Source: Apoderus coryli
Lineage: Eukaryota > Arthropoda > Insecta > Coleoptera > Attelabidae
DNA length: 64,000 bases
Direction: 5' to 3'
NCBI GenBank assembly: GCA_911728435.2
Contig: OU452202.1
Coordinates: 27,011,135 to 27,075,134 of the forward strand
Made by a program: the position numbers and the translations under genes. The stretch's first letter is position 1, and each line of letters opens with the position of its first letter. Under the pieces are notes generated by a model. That model was not told where the DNA came from, ran no database searches, and worked only from the letters and a program-made list of their open reading frames with translations. Of this stretch, positions 9,053 to 21,500 are shown piece after piece.

Positions 9053-9629
9053 ATACCTGTAGAAGGCTCTTGGATGAGTAAAGTTTTCCTGCAATGAATG
9101 TAGTGCAGCCGATGCACCCCTCTTATAAAACTAAACTGTTATTCGAATAGACATTATAGCGACATCATTCCGATGAAATTCCTACAATCTTACAGGGCAA
9201 AAGCGTTCAAAAAACCATTAGCATATCCTATAAAAACATGTTTACTGTGCATGTATTTTTTACCTCATTATTTTGTCAATATTATAAATAATGTTACTAT
9301 AGTTGAAAATTGCCGCCTAGACCATTATTTCTCATTACATGAGCTTTTAGAGTACCTATATATACGTAAGTATGTATAGAGCTTTTAAGTTTTCTTCTGC
9401 ACTAAAAAGTTTATGCAACATAATTTAATTAGCGCATATAGAGGTCGGTTTTTAAGAACAACAACTACAAAACAGTAAAAAGAAAATAAATATGGTTGGT
9501 ATAAGGTGATGAGTATAAAAAAGCATTTTTAATAAAATGCATGGTTTATGATATTGTGTGCTTTATAGTGGAATAAAAAAATAAGTTGTTAGTAGTAAAA
9601 ATAGGAGTGGAGGTATTTACTAAAAATTC
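9053..9629. other. Intergenic, no gene seen
   Basis: AT-rich; nothing recognised between the tRNA-containing repeat and the GC-rich block. Confidence 0.5.
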
Positions 9630-9635
9630 TATATG

Positions 9636-9965
9636 CATGTAGGTCCAAACCGACCGAACAGCCGACGCGTGACGCCTTGAGTTGGTCCTGTTCAGGGCAA
9701 GGTGGACACCGCCAGTAGGTCCCTTGTGAATGTCGCCGTAGCTTTGACAGACCCAAGTAACCCCCAGGGGAAGGTCCAAACCGACCGAACAGGACAACCC
9801 TGCACAGTACTTGCAATGCCGGACGTAGCCCCAAGAAGGGAAAGGTGGATATCGCCTTAGCTTTTACAGACACACGCAACCCCAGGGGAAGCTCCAAACT
9901 GGCACTCGGGACTACACCCGCAACACACTTTAACGGCACTCTCAGAGCCCACGACCTAACACTTA
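9636..9965. repeat. GC-rich block with internal direct repeats
   Basis: Much richer in GC than its surroundings. AGGTCCAAACCGACCGAACA occurs at 9641-9660 and again at 9772-9791. A longer unit, AAGGTGGA(C/T)A(C/T)CGCC...CAGGGGAAG(G/C)TCCAAA, occurs at about 9697-9780 and 9840-9898 with substitutions. Open frames here are low-complexity and look fortuitous. It could be an internal part or UTR of an unidentified retroelement or an imported segment; its identity is unknown. Confidence 0.7.
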
Positions 9966-12462
9966 CTTACTCGATTCCACTCACCACGATTATACACACT
10001 TACCCTTACCCTGTCACCACCATGGTATCTTCTACCCTTGCTGCTGGCTGCATATTTATGACGTTCATGTTTTTGAAAACATTAGTCTCTTGAACAGTGC
10101 AATGAAAACACAATATTTTATTTTGCCATTGCAATCTTGATCCATGACTTAGAAATGTTAAATTCACATTTTTTTTCATTTTAAAGAAAATGTACAATTA
10201 AAAAAATGGAAGACAAATAATTACTCTGCTCTAATATATTGGATTCAGCTTTGTTTGTACAGAATTTTTTTTAGAGAAATTATCTCATAATGTGTATATT
10301 AAGAACAAAATGAGATTGGAATTATGCATGTATTATTGTGCAGAATTATACAAACGCCTGTATCGTAAAAACCAAGGATGTTTTTGTCCGCAAGTTTTGA
10401 AAGACGCTCGCTCTGTCTGAAATCCGCAATACTCCCTCTATTAACAATGGAAAAACCTCAACCAAAATAGAACCCAGTGTAATTTGCCAGACAGAGAAAA
10501 TCTTAAATATTTCCATTTTTAGAAAAAACTTGAGTTCATTTATTGCTTCACTGATCCTTACTTTCATCACTAGTATTTTCGCAAATAATAAATTAAGCTG
10601 AAATATAATTTTTCAGCTGAATTATGATAAAATTTGACACACAAAACAACAACCACAACAACTCCAGAACAACATCTTCCGCATTTTGTATCTTAATATC
10701 CAGCAGGCAGCGTGTAAAACTGTCTTGAGAAGGGCAACAGGCCCGTTCGCGAGATTTATGTATTACGCGAGAAAGTTTTTGCCTCAAAAGCACTTCTAAA
10801 ACAAATATTCGATCGTTTATAAACTCCACAGCATGCGGAAAACTTCTAAAATGTCACTCGTGTTTTTTCTCCTTTATTTTATTTCCTTATAAATTTTGGC
10901 GTTATCTGAAAATTGCTGCAGATGTTCCGTTTTCCTTCAAGTTCGGCGGGTGAAATCCTTTGTAATTTTTTCTTATGGGCGCTTGCCGTTTTTTTTTTTG
11001 TTGCGTTCTATAATAATAAAAGAGATATAGTTTATGTTGTATGGGAACGTATATTTGAGAGAAGCATTTATTTTATAAATTTTATAAAAAATATATATTT
11101 CTACTTTAAAAAAGTATATAATGCTTAGAGTTATACCGTCAAATTATAAAGTTTCTTATTTCTGGTGATTTAGAGAACAAGATAGGTGTGTTCAAAATGA
11201 GTGGGTCCCATGATTCTTCAAGAAATGTCAAAACAAAGCTCCTTCAAATAAAGGCTAAGAATCTACAATATTACATGCGCATGTCTCTCTGTTTCAGATT
11301 AATACATAACAGCTCAGGTTACTACCACGACACTGACATAGACCTTTTGAAGGTATGAAAATCAGCTCCTAAAAAATATACCGAAAAATACCGTTTTTGT
11401 AATAGATAAGACCAGTTATTACAGTCATCAGATCAAACAGTTTTTGCTTGGAGCGCGCGTTTTGTGTGCGAGCATTTTACAAAAACTGTGTTTCAGTGAA
11501 CCGAGTTTGAATAATTTGTTCATGATTATCTATCCTATACATTCGTTAATGCGCAATTTCTCTAACCGGTTTCATTGCACCGAATTCTTCAAAACAACAG
11601 TTAACTGCGCCCTTACAAAATGCAATTGGAGTAAGAATTAGAGCCTCAGCAGGATGCGAATAAAAATAATTCTCTAGAGTGAGAGAATAATATAGCATTT
11701 ATCTTTCAGTTTAGCATCATAGAAACTAAGTTTTATTCCCGGTCGTGAAAAAAAAAAGATCTCATACATCTGAATATTATGTTTTTAGGCAAAATCTATT
11801 CTAAAATTTTTATCTCGAATGTGCAATAATAACTTTTACTTTCCCGCCCAGGCAAAATACTTTTGTTTTTGTCCTGCACTGAACAATAGCTTATTGGCAA
11901 TTTCATTTGGCTTCAGCCTCAAAACTTTCTCTTTAATTAGACCATTTTACCCGCATTCATATGACAAACACTGAAACACGACCGAAACACTGTGGCATAT
12001 TGCAGTGGCAGCTGGTCCTATATGTTATTAGCAAATGTATATTATACTAAGTTTTCTTGGCAGTATATGCTTGACCTCGTCACCATAGCAAAAAGATGTT
12101 CTCGCGCTCTAAAAATTATTTTCCTCATCATCAAAAAGATTGCTATCTCTTTCAACTTTTGCAAGCGAAAATCGGGCACCGTTTTCTGTACATAATTAGA
12201 TGTTTAATATTTCACAAGTTTTTGAATAAAAAAATCTCATTTATGTTTATTCTGTTGGACTCAGTTTTTTAATAAACGGCAAAATGAATATGCGTTTGTT
12301 GAGCATTTCAGAATGAGAGCTATTTTATGATGAGGTTGTTTAAAATGTTTTTTGCCGAAATCTGATACTGAAATCTGCATTCAAATAATCTCTTAATTTA
12401 AAATTTTTGTTAAACAAAATGTGAGGTGTTGAATTAGCCTGTTTTTTTTTTTTTGTTATTGT
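9966..12462. other. Intergenic, no gene seen
   Basis: About 2.5 kb of AT-rich DNA. Short open frames here show no family signature. No structured repeat recognised. Confidence 0.45.
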
Positions 12463-13028
12463 ATTTTACTTTCCCAACCCATATGGAAACTATTGTCAAC
12501 GCTCTAAAAAAAAGTTTCAGATAAAGACGGATATAACCATTTTGCAGTCTCTTGAAACGATTAAGGCCATTTCCATATGGAAGTCTGTATAGCTTAGCCC
12601 TGTGATAGGGGTGGACACAACCGCACAAATCAAATAGCAGTGAGGGTCGAATGACGCGATAGGTTACTTTTTATATTTGCCCCCATAATTCTCGAGAAAA
12701 TTGCGTTTAAAATTTCACCAGTTAGGTAGTTGGAGCCTATAATAACTCTTATTAGATTATAATACAGTTATTTTTTGATATAGAATTTTTGGTGTCATTG
12801 ACAGAGCGTGCGCTTCGCATGCGGAAGGTTCTGAGTGCAAATCCCAGCTATGGCAATAATTTTTTTCTAATTTTTGTATAAAGTATAGTTAGTTTGTTAC
12901 ATTAGTTTGTTGGAAAATGAAAATAATACATTTATAACAATAATTATTAAGTTTCGTTTCGCAGGTCATATATCTTTGATTATATTATATCTTGTCGGGA
13001 TTTGGGAACACAACCGATTTTTTTAATA
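12463..13028 (+). repeat. tRNA-containing interspersed repeat, copy 2
   Basis: Diverged, shorter copy of the repeat at 8405-9052, with the same block order (CAGATAAAGACGGATATAAC, CCCTGTGATAGGGGTGGACA, AATTGCGTTTAAAATTTCAC, tRNA-like part, tail ending ACACAACCGATTTTTTT). Confidence 0.7.
12791..12851 (+). pseudogene. tRNA-like segment in repeat copy 2
   Basis: Counterpart of 8871-8936: TGGTGTCATTGACAGAGCG, a TTCGCAT loop (CGC, Ala-like) and a decayed B box (GAGTGCAAATCCC). The anticodon-stem region is better paired here than in copy 1 and the B box is worse. Confidence 0.5.
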
Positions 13029-13112
13029 GTTGCTGGCATTTCGTTTTAACAATAATGAGTTATCCACTAGACTGACCTTCGTTTAGAACATTATTGGTTT
13101 TGCTTTGATATA

Positions 13113-13695
13113 CGAGGTTTGTGAAAAAATATATATTTTTTATCCCCATGAAAGTAATCCCTATCAGATATACCTAATACACTTGCCAGCGTGGTTTCAA
13201 ATCTTCGAAGCAATTCTGATATGCTCTTTTTGGTATGGCATTGAGTTGTTCCAACGCAGCGATGCGATGTTTATCTCCTCAATTGTGGCAAAACGCCGTC
13301 CTTTTGGTTTTGAGAATAGGAAAAAGTCGCAGGGGCCAATATGGTGGCGGAAACACATTTAATGCCCAAAACATCTGAAGTAATTGCATGGCATATGCTG
13401 ACGTCTTCAGCGAATTCTCTAATAGGGATTCGACGATTCTTCATAACAAATTTCTTCAAGTTCTTCAACTTTTTTATTTTAACTCTCGGTCTTCTGTGAA
13501 GAGCATGAACCACTTATAATTTTTTTTTTGCTCAAACTAGACTAACCAAATGCGACAGTCAATATTTTATGTGCGCTGGAGCAGTCCACACAAAATTTAC
13601 CACATATTTATTTATGTATTTTTTTTCCATACCAAAAAATTACCAAAACACGTATAGCGTTTTTATATGTGATCTGCCTTTTTGAACACACCTCG
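13113..13695 (-). mobile_element. Internally deleted mariner element with TIRs and TA duplication
   Basis: Ends CGAGGTTTGTG... and, inverted, CGAGGTGTGTTCAAAAAGG, each flanked by TA, the mariner target site. On the minus strand an open stretch within about 13271-13513 reads KKFVMKNRRIPIREFAEDVS and ITSDVLGIKCVSATI. This is the helix-turn-helix region of mariner transposases (the RRIxIREIAE...VLGMKRVSAK pattern). The catalytic domain is missing, so the copy is non-autonomous, about 583 bp long. Confidence 0.75.
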
Positions 13696-13697
13696 TA

Positions 13698-16179
13698 TGT
13701 TCCCACGCTCGACTATGTAAATACCGAATTCGAAAAACTATACAACAAACATACATTTTTCAAAATAACAATGGTTGTTATGTGTTGAAAACCTTGCCAA
13801 CTAGCTATAAGAATATCATTTGTCTTTCATTGCAAATCCCACACTACCACTAGGTCATGAGCTGGACATGTTTGGACATTGAGTATGGATCATGTTCACG
13901 AATATTTGAAATAAAATATCCATAGAATATTTACATACAGTTTCATGTGTTTATACGATACAGATGTCGACGATTTTCGCATGTATAGTACTGCTATGAT
14001 TTAAAGTTATACCACAGTGTTATTTTTCATTTTAGTATGTATATTTACAGACACAAATTAATTTTGTAGTTTTCATTATTTGGCATTAAAGATCGACGAC
14101 TGAATGCTTGGAGACCTCCGTCCGATGCGTTGCTGATACCTAAATATTTTGGGTGATGCTAGCAGAAGGATAAATAGTCTCCTGCCAGCGTTTTGTGTTT
14201 ACACTATTTTTCTTTTTATTTCTATTTTTACGGCTAAGATATTGTAGATGAGCACCGACTATAGTACTCTAACGAGCTCATAATAAGAGCTAAACAAATT
14301 CGTCAGTATCTGTCGACCCATGCCTCGGTCTGCTTCTACTGAATTAGACTGAGGCCCTGCTAAATTAAACAAAATCCCTTGCAGCAATTTTTTCCGCTAT
14401 GCCACAGAATCATTTTTCATTTTGTTACTTATCTATTTGTTTCTTAAATTCGTCGATTCGTTTAGGAATTGGGGCAATGAAAAGGAAACAGCAAATTATT
14501 TAGTACTTCGATTTTTAGCTCGTCGCGTCGCAAATGAAATCGACGTGTCCAAGAATTTTTCATTCTCTAAAAAGACTCTGTTTTTACAAAAAAATCGTTA
14601 CATAAGACCCTTAAAAATCTAGGTTCATGCAAATCCCACCGCATCACTTTTATCAAAAAGAAAAATTATATCTCTGTTCAACAACTATTTCAGAATCGCC
14701 ACGTATAACTCATCCAGGTAAAAACTACGGCGGTGTGAAGATTTAATTGGCTTTTCCGTTACCGAATCTCGTTTGTTTTTCTCTCTATATTCGTTTTTGT
14801 GTATTTTTGTTGCAATGTAACATTACATTTGTTTTTTTATTTCTGCAAAAAGAGCACTCTGGGAACCACTTTTAATTTGTATAGTTCGTTACATGGAAAT
14901 AAACATACACGGGTTGTCGAACAGATAGTGTATATACGAGTATTATGTACCATATATGCAAGCGGTAGTTTAGTTTTCGATTTGCCAACGTCGGCGTCGT
15001 TCTGGTTTTTGATTTTCCATTTTTTTTTTCATTCGAAAAAACCGTTTTCTGGTTGGGTGTGTTTAGATTTGTATGCCGGAAAATTTTTTTGAAAAACTCA
15101 TGGAGCAGTTAGGCTTGAAACTTAGTATAATATATTGAAATGTATAATTTAATCACGGGCAAGTTTTTAAATAAAAAGTTGAAATTAAACTCTCGAATAT
15201 ATCAAAACTCCATTTCATCATAATTAAATGTTTTTCGTTTTGCTTAGCCATGGAGCATTTAGAACTTTTTTTTGGTCTTTGAAAACCTCTTTAAAATTTC
15301 GTTAACATCACATCATCCGTATGTATACCTATAATACACCTCCACTGTTATTCCAGAGATAGCGCCAAACTTTAGAGATAAATGTATATACAGCTGTATT
15401 CATCATATATGGGCTCTATTTATCACAAAAACAAAAAATAAATCGGCACGCAAGCTCAGTTGGCGTTTTCACTCACGCCGCTCTACATACCTGTCCCTCT
15501 ATCATATTCTGTAAACCATCTCGCAAAATCGCAGTATGTTGTGAATGTTTAAGTGAAGAATACCGTAGAGGACGGGAGCGGTGCGACGACTTGCGATCGT
15601 CCTGTTACAAGCTTGCTGAGATCGCATGTTCCTTTTTACATTTGCTGTCATAATTTGTCTGATGATCGAGATTTATGGCTAAATTTTCACGGACTGAAAA
15701 AGTGATACGGTTTTCTGATTATTGCGCTTCCGCTACAAGTAATAAAAATAAAAGTGAAGTTTCAAAGAAATTTGTTGACAAATCGAAGAAATCATATTTA
15801 TTATGAATTCAGACGAGTTCAGTTATTGCGGCGATTTATACTAGTAGGTAAGACTTTTCTCGTTTCTTTTCCTGCACATAAATTGTTGGTTTTATTGGGT
15901 GGCATTCGTGGTGACATTAACTGACCTAGGCTATACGGCATTCTCTTTTTTCGTGTAATATTTATCGCACTGCGGAATTCCGGTATATAAAAGAAAGAAA
16001 AGTTTTCCCAAAAAAAAATGTTGTAGGCTAGGTCTGAGAACTTAACAGAGAGAACTCTATAATATGATTATAGTTTATTTCTTCAAACTGACAAATATAT
16101 TTTTAAGGTTAGAGGTTATTAAAAAATAAAAAATATTAGGTACTCTTGAAGGTTTTTGTTGGATGATTTTTTACGATAT
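13698..16179. other. Intergenic, no gene seen
   Basis: About 2.5 kb without a recognisable gene. A locally less AT-rich stretch at 15450-15850 contains a 43-codon frame (ATG 15675) followed by a donor-like GTAGGTAAGA. It could be an untranslated first exon of an unseen gene, but nothing supports that beyond composition. Confidence 0.4.
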
Positions 16180-16900
16180 CAAAAAAATGTTGACAAGAAT
16201 GCACTTAAATCGCGACGGTCAATTCTTAGTAATGAAGCACCATCAGAATTTCGTGTATCACTGTGTGATGAATCACGTGAAAGTTGACCAAAATCTGATG
16301 TAATTCCAAAGAAAATGTGTTCCAAATGGATTCTATATAACTTTACTGAAGGTAAAAAAGAAACAGCTCGTTTCAATTATTAATGTAAGGAAATGCTAAT
16401 AAATTCGACGTAGGAACTGGAAAATCCGTATACAACATCATCAAAGGTGATAAATCATGGATATATTCGTATAAGCCGGACACCAAGCAATAATCTATAT
16501 TGTATACGGATGTTCTAGGATGAACCGAATCCTAGAAAAGTTATTCGCGGACCAAGCACTTCCAAGAAAATGATTGCTTTTTCTTCGGCTGTACACGACA
16601 CGTCGCAATAATTCCTACAGTAATTTGTTGTGGCAAAACTCAGAGACTAACCAAAAACGTCTCATTATTCTTCATAATGACAATGCCAGCTCGTACACAG
16701 CATGTCAAACAGTTGCCATTGTCCATATTTGCCTGATTTATTACCTAACGACTTTTTGGTCTCAAATGTGAAAAATTCGTGGATATGGATTTTCATCACC
16801 TCAAGAAGCGTCCGAAACGGCTTTCTGAGAACTGATTCGAAAAAGCCAAATAGTTAGAATAGCAATAAAATATTTTGCTCCCAAAAATTTTGTGTGCTTC
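16180..16900 (+). pseudogene. Decayed mariner transposase
   Basis: Successive plus-strand frames match a mariner transposase in the correct order: IPKKMCSKWI (the linker pattern RWIPH), CKEMLIKFD, the block around the first catalytic Asp KGDKSWIYSYKPDTKQ, a degraded TSKKMIAFS segment, HNDNASSYTACQT (second Asp region), a remnant of LLPNDFLV, and the NVKNSWIWIFITSRSVRNGF end. Many frameshifts and stops; no transposition competence. Confidence 0.75.
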
Positions 16901-18305
16901 CCCAATTTTTTAAAAACATAAAATGTGGCCCTCATTATGATGGGGTTTGATAAATAATAAAGTGCTGAGACCCTTCCTTTTTCATAGAACTTGAAATGCG
17001 AAAAGTTCTTTACACTTTATTGAAAATAATATGGATGATGCTTAAAAATACAATACAAGTTTGAATTGATCCATAAATAACTCGATTATATTATGTAGAA
17101 AATTCATGGCAATCTGATTGGAAAAATCACCTCCTTATGGTATCATTAAAATCATTTTTTGAGCTACTGCATCATAAAATAATTACCCTATGTGGCAGAT
17201 GTATGATGATATAATTTTAAGCCTAAAAGAAAATTCACCATTTTAGTTTTCTCCCTGTGTTTTGAAAACCCTTTTAAATATATTTCATTTCAAAGTAAAA
17301 TCTAAAAGAGAATAAAATTGTTTATCCCATACCTACTTGAATTATTCTATTCCCATTATTTTAATAGGTACTGCAAAGTTATCAATCAGAGTAGTGCTGT
17401 AGTTTGCTTTAGTAGGTAGCTTTCTATTTCATAATGCGGATTTCTTCTCAGAAATAATAACATAACGGTAAATATACATTTAATTTAGTTTAAGCTGATG
17501 CTGTGTAACCCCAGCAATTTATACGTAGGACAAAAAATGCAGTACACAGTTACAGAGCATTCGAAATAACTGCATTCGCCAGTCAGTGTATTATAAACTG
17601 AAATTTATGCTCCCATATTTTTCATTTCACAGAATTTTCTTATGCATTTTTATAATCATCCACATATAACGGCAAATTACAAAACCCAACATATTTTAGT
17701 TCCAGCTTTATCCAGTCTTTTATACCATAATTCTTCCAAAAGCTACCACGAATAAACAAAACAATGCTTACACACAAGGTGAAATAAAAGAACTGCATAT
17801 TATAGGTTTGATATGTTTGTAACTGCGATACTTAGCATTATAACTGATGTTGGATTCACAGAATGGTTTAATTAATCGGGCGATAACATCACCATAAAAT
17901 GGTAGTAACTAATTACAAAGTTGTTATATTAATAATTAGGAGAATGTAGTCGGCAGATTGCTACTACTTCAGGCTGGGTCGGATAACATATTTCCTCAGA
18001 GAACAGAGGCTGTGGAATATACTCCAGAAGTTCTGTAGGTATGATACCCCCAACGATTAAATTTCACAGGAATCCTGGAGAAGATTAAAAAATGAAAATG
18101 CATTGTTCTTAAATAAGAAACCTTTTTGTTTTCTTAAATTTAAAATATCGAGAAGCTAAACCGCAAATGGCCTATGGAGAAGAAAAAATCGTAACATGTT
18201 TCAGTTGGACATGCTGGCCAAACATACCTTCCGCAACTCGGATAAGAAAGATCACCCTTTCAAGGTTGATGAGATAGGAAAACACGAGAATAATTTATGG
18301 TTTTG
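16901..18305. other. Intergenic upstream of the BEL element
   Basis: AT-rich, no gene recognised. The DNA at 17930-18305, continuing at 24262 beyond the retroelement, was the insertion site and has no clear coding identity. Confidence 0.45.
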
Positions 18306-18310
18306 GTTGG
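18306..18310. other. Target-site duplication (left) of the BEL element, GTTGG
   Basis: GTTGG immediately before the 5' LTR is repeated immediately after the 3' LTR at 24257-24261. Five bases is normal for BEL/Pao integrases. Confidence 0.9.
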
Positions 18311-18513
18311 TGTTAAATATTTAGTTAATAATAATAGTTTAGTCCCTGTATGTTAATGTATTGTTACATTGTTATTGTTGGAATAGGAGAAAAATGTCAT
18401 GTCAGTTAATATAAAAAAAAAAAGTCAGTCATAAATAAAATATTTGCCAATATCCAATACGTCTTTAAAACATACTATATTCAGACATAAAGGCTATACG
18501 ACAGTCTTTTACA
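18311..18513 (+). repeat. BEL element 5' LTR
   Basis: 203 bp, starting TGTTAAATATTTAG and ending CTTTTACA. It includes an AATAAA-type signal within CATAAATAAAATATT, which could serve polyadenylation in the 3' copy. Confidence 0.95.
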
Positions 18514-18514
18514 T

Positions 18515-18529
18515 TGGTCCATTCGAGCT
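18515..18529 (+). promoter_or_regulatory. Candidate tRNA primer-binding site
   Basis: TGGTCCATTCGAGC begins two bases after the LTR. TGG is complementary to a tRNA CCA end. I could not assign the primer tRNA. Confidence 0.5.
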
Positions 18530-18596
18530 AACAACCGAGTCCTCTGGAGAAATAGTAAAATTACAAAAATTGTTAACAACAGACAAGTTTGTGAAA

Positions 18597-21500
18597 ATGG
18601 ATAACATAGAACCATCAGATGCGAAGATATTAGAATCCTCCAGACAGGAGAAACGTAAGCCAGTCAGTTCTATATCTTCATTTCATGGTTTTCCTCTAAT
18701 GCAAACTGTTGCTGAAGTTCATAATAATACTGATCTCACGTCATCAAAAAAGACACATAGTAAAGCAATATCTAAAGGTAATTCCAAGCAGTCAGTAAAA
18801 AGTAGTGAATTACGAAGACGACAAAAAGCTTTAGAAGGCGAGAAGTTACGTCAAAAAATCGAAATTCAGAAAATCGAAATTCAGAAAATAGAAAGTAAAA
18901 TGGAAGCCCAGAAATTACAAGATCAACTCAAAATTTTGGAAATGCAAAATGAAATTGAAGAATTAGCCGACAACAGTGATATTGATTCATCAGTATGTAC
19001 TCACAATCTAATTGATGATATAGAGAGCGTAACATCTATTCAGAAAACTAGTAAGTGGGTTGAAGAACTGAATTCGAACGAAGGACACTTGTCTAAGTCC
19101 AGAGAAATTGAAAATTCAGACATAAAGGTACTGTGTGATTCCATTTCAAAAGCTTTTAATACAATTTCAAACACCGCTGATCAAAAAGTAAACGACAAAT
19201 TTATCACAAGACAAGTAGTCGAACGCGACTTTCCATACTTTGACGGAAATCCTGAAGAGTGGCCAGTTTTCATCAGTCAGTTTAACAGAATATCAGCTAT
19301 GTGCGATTATTCTAATGAAGAAAAACTAGTTAAGTTGCAAAAATGTTTAAAAGGTCAAGCCAAACTTGCAGTTTCGGGAATGATGTTGTCTCCGCAAAAT
19401 GTTGATCTAGTTATAGACACATTGAAAATGCGTTTCGGACGTTCAGATATCATTATCAAGAAATTAATTTCCAAAATAAAGACCTATCCACAAATTAAAG
19501 AGTATCAACTTGAGTTGTTAATAAATTTTTCAAGCCATGTAAGTTCTCTGACAGCGACCATTAAATCTTTGGGTCAACCCGAACATCTGAAAAATCCGGA
19601 AGTATTAGAATGTTTGGTTCACAAAATTCCGGACACTCTGAAGCTTCGTTGGGGTGAAGAAATAAGAAGATGTAGTGAAAAAGTTGATCTAAGCATTTTC
19701 GCTGATTTTATTGTCGACATTGCTAAATCTGCATGCTATGTAAGTACACCTAAGTTTGACATACAAAGACCTCAAAAAATCAAGCCATATGAATCTAGTT
19801 TTATTACAAGTGATATTGAAGACTTAATTTGTCCTTATTGTGATGGTAAAGGCCACAAGATTAGGGATTGTAGAAAATTAACAAACGATGACGTAAAGAC
19901 TAGATGGGAAATTGTTAGTAAAAAGAAGTTGTGTTTCTCATGCCTCAGAAGCAAACACAGAACCGGAAATTGTAGATTAAAACGTTCCTGTAATGTAGAT
20001 GGTTGTCGTCGTATGCATAATAAGTTACTTCACACTGAAAACCAAACATATGAAGTCAGAAGAGAACAGAACAATGGGGAAATTCCTAGTACGTCTTCAG
20101 AAAATGTGCTAGCTACAGGCAGTGGTTCCAAAAATGTGTTACTACGAATGGTTAAAGTGAAGATTTATGGAGAAGATCGAAAATTTGTAGAAACAGTAGC
20201 AATTTGTGATGAAGCTTCTACAGTAACATTAATAGATAGATCTATAACTGATAAGCTACACTTGCAGGGAAAATCTGAAACGTTATGCCTTCAGTGGACA
20301 AATAATTTCGTATCAGAACATGAAAAATCAATTTGCTTAGATTTACAAATATCTGGAGATTTTCCAAATGCTAAATTGTTTACCTTGAAGAATGTTAGAA
20401 CTGTTAATAATTTATCTATGCCTTTACAAATTATAACAGAGGAAGACTGGAAAGCGTATCCATACTTGAGAGACATCCCATTTTCAGAAATTAATGAGAG
20501 GCCAATGATCCTATTGGGGCAAGATAATATACACCTTACTGTCGCTCGTAAAGTTATACAGGGTCCTGAAAATTCACCTATTGCCACAAAAACAAATTTA
20601 GGTTACATTATGCATGGAAACCAGGATACTAAAGCACATACGAAACAATTCTATTCATTTCACGTATGCGACGTTCACAAATCGGACGAAGAACTTCATC
20701 AATTAGTTAAGCAGTCATTCTCATGTGATGCTTTTGGAATATTACCTGAGAAAATTAAAACGACAACTGACGAAATTCGAGCTACTGAAATTATGAAAAG
20801 AACTGCGAAGTATGCTGGACAGAAATATGAAATTGGACTTCTTTGGAAAGCAGACAACATTCACCTACCAGAAAGTAAAACAACGGCCATTAGAAGATTA
20901 AATTGCATTGAAAGAAGAGTACTTAAAGACTGTAGTTTACGAGAAAAATACAGTGACAAAATTCAAAGTTACGTCAGTCAAGGATATGCACGAAAACTGT
21001 TAAAGGAAGAAGCAAAAATAGAAGGACCAAGGTGCTGGTGTTTACCACATTTTCCAGTTGTCAATATTAATAAACCCAATAAAGTGAGGTTAGTTTTTGA
21101 TGCCGCTTCCAAGTCAAATGGTACCAGCTTGAATGATAACCTATTAGCAGGACCAGATCTTTTACAGCCCTTGGTGGAAGTTTTAATGAAGTTCCGACAG
21201 AGAAAAATAGCATTTTGTGCAGATATCAGAGACATGTTTCTTCGTGTTGGAATTCAAAAAGAAGATAGAAGCTCACTACGATTTCTTTGGCGAAATAACA
21301 TCAAGGATAATTACGAAACATATGAGATGCAGTCTATGATATTTGGAGCTTCATGTTCGCCAACATGCGCCCAGTACATTAAAAATTTGAATGCCTATGA
21401 TCATACAGAAGATCCTGAAATTATAAATGCTATTACTAAGAAGCATTATGTTGACGATTACCTCGACTGTACAGATGATGAAGAAGCTGCTTTAAGAAGA

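Noticed and set aside
9589..9939. 116-codon minus-strand frame in the GC-rich block
   Set aside because: The block is built of direct repeats and is GC-rich, which lowers stop frequency; the translation has no family signature.
13105..13362. 85-codon plus-strand frame
   Set aside because: Antisense to the mariner helix-turn-helix remnant, which matches a known family.
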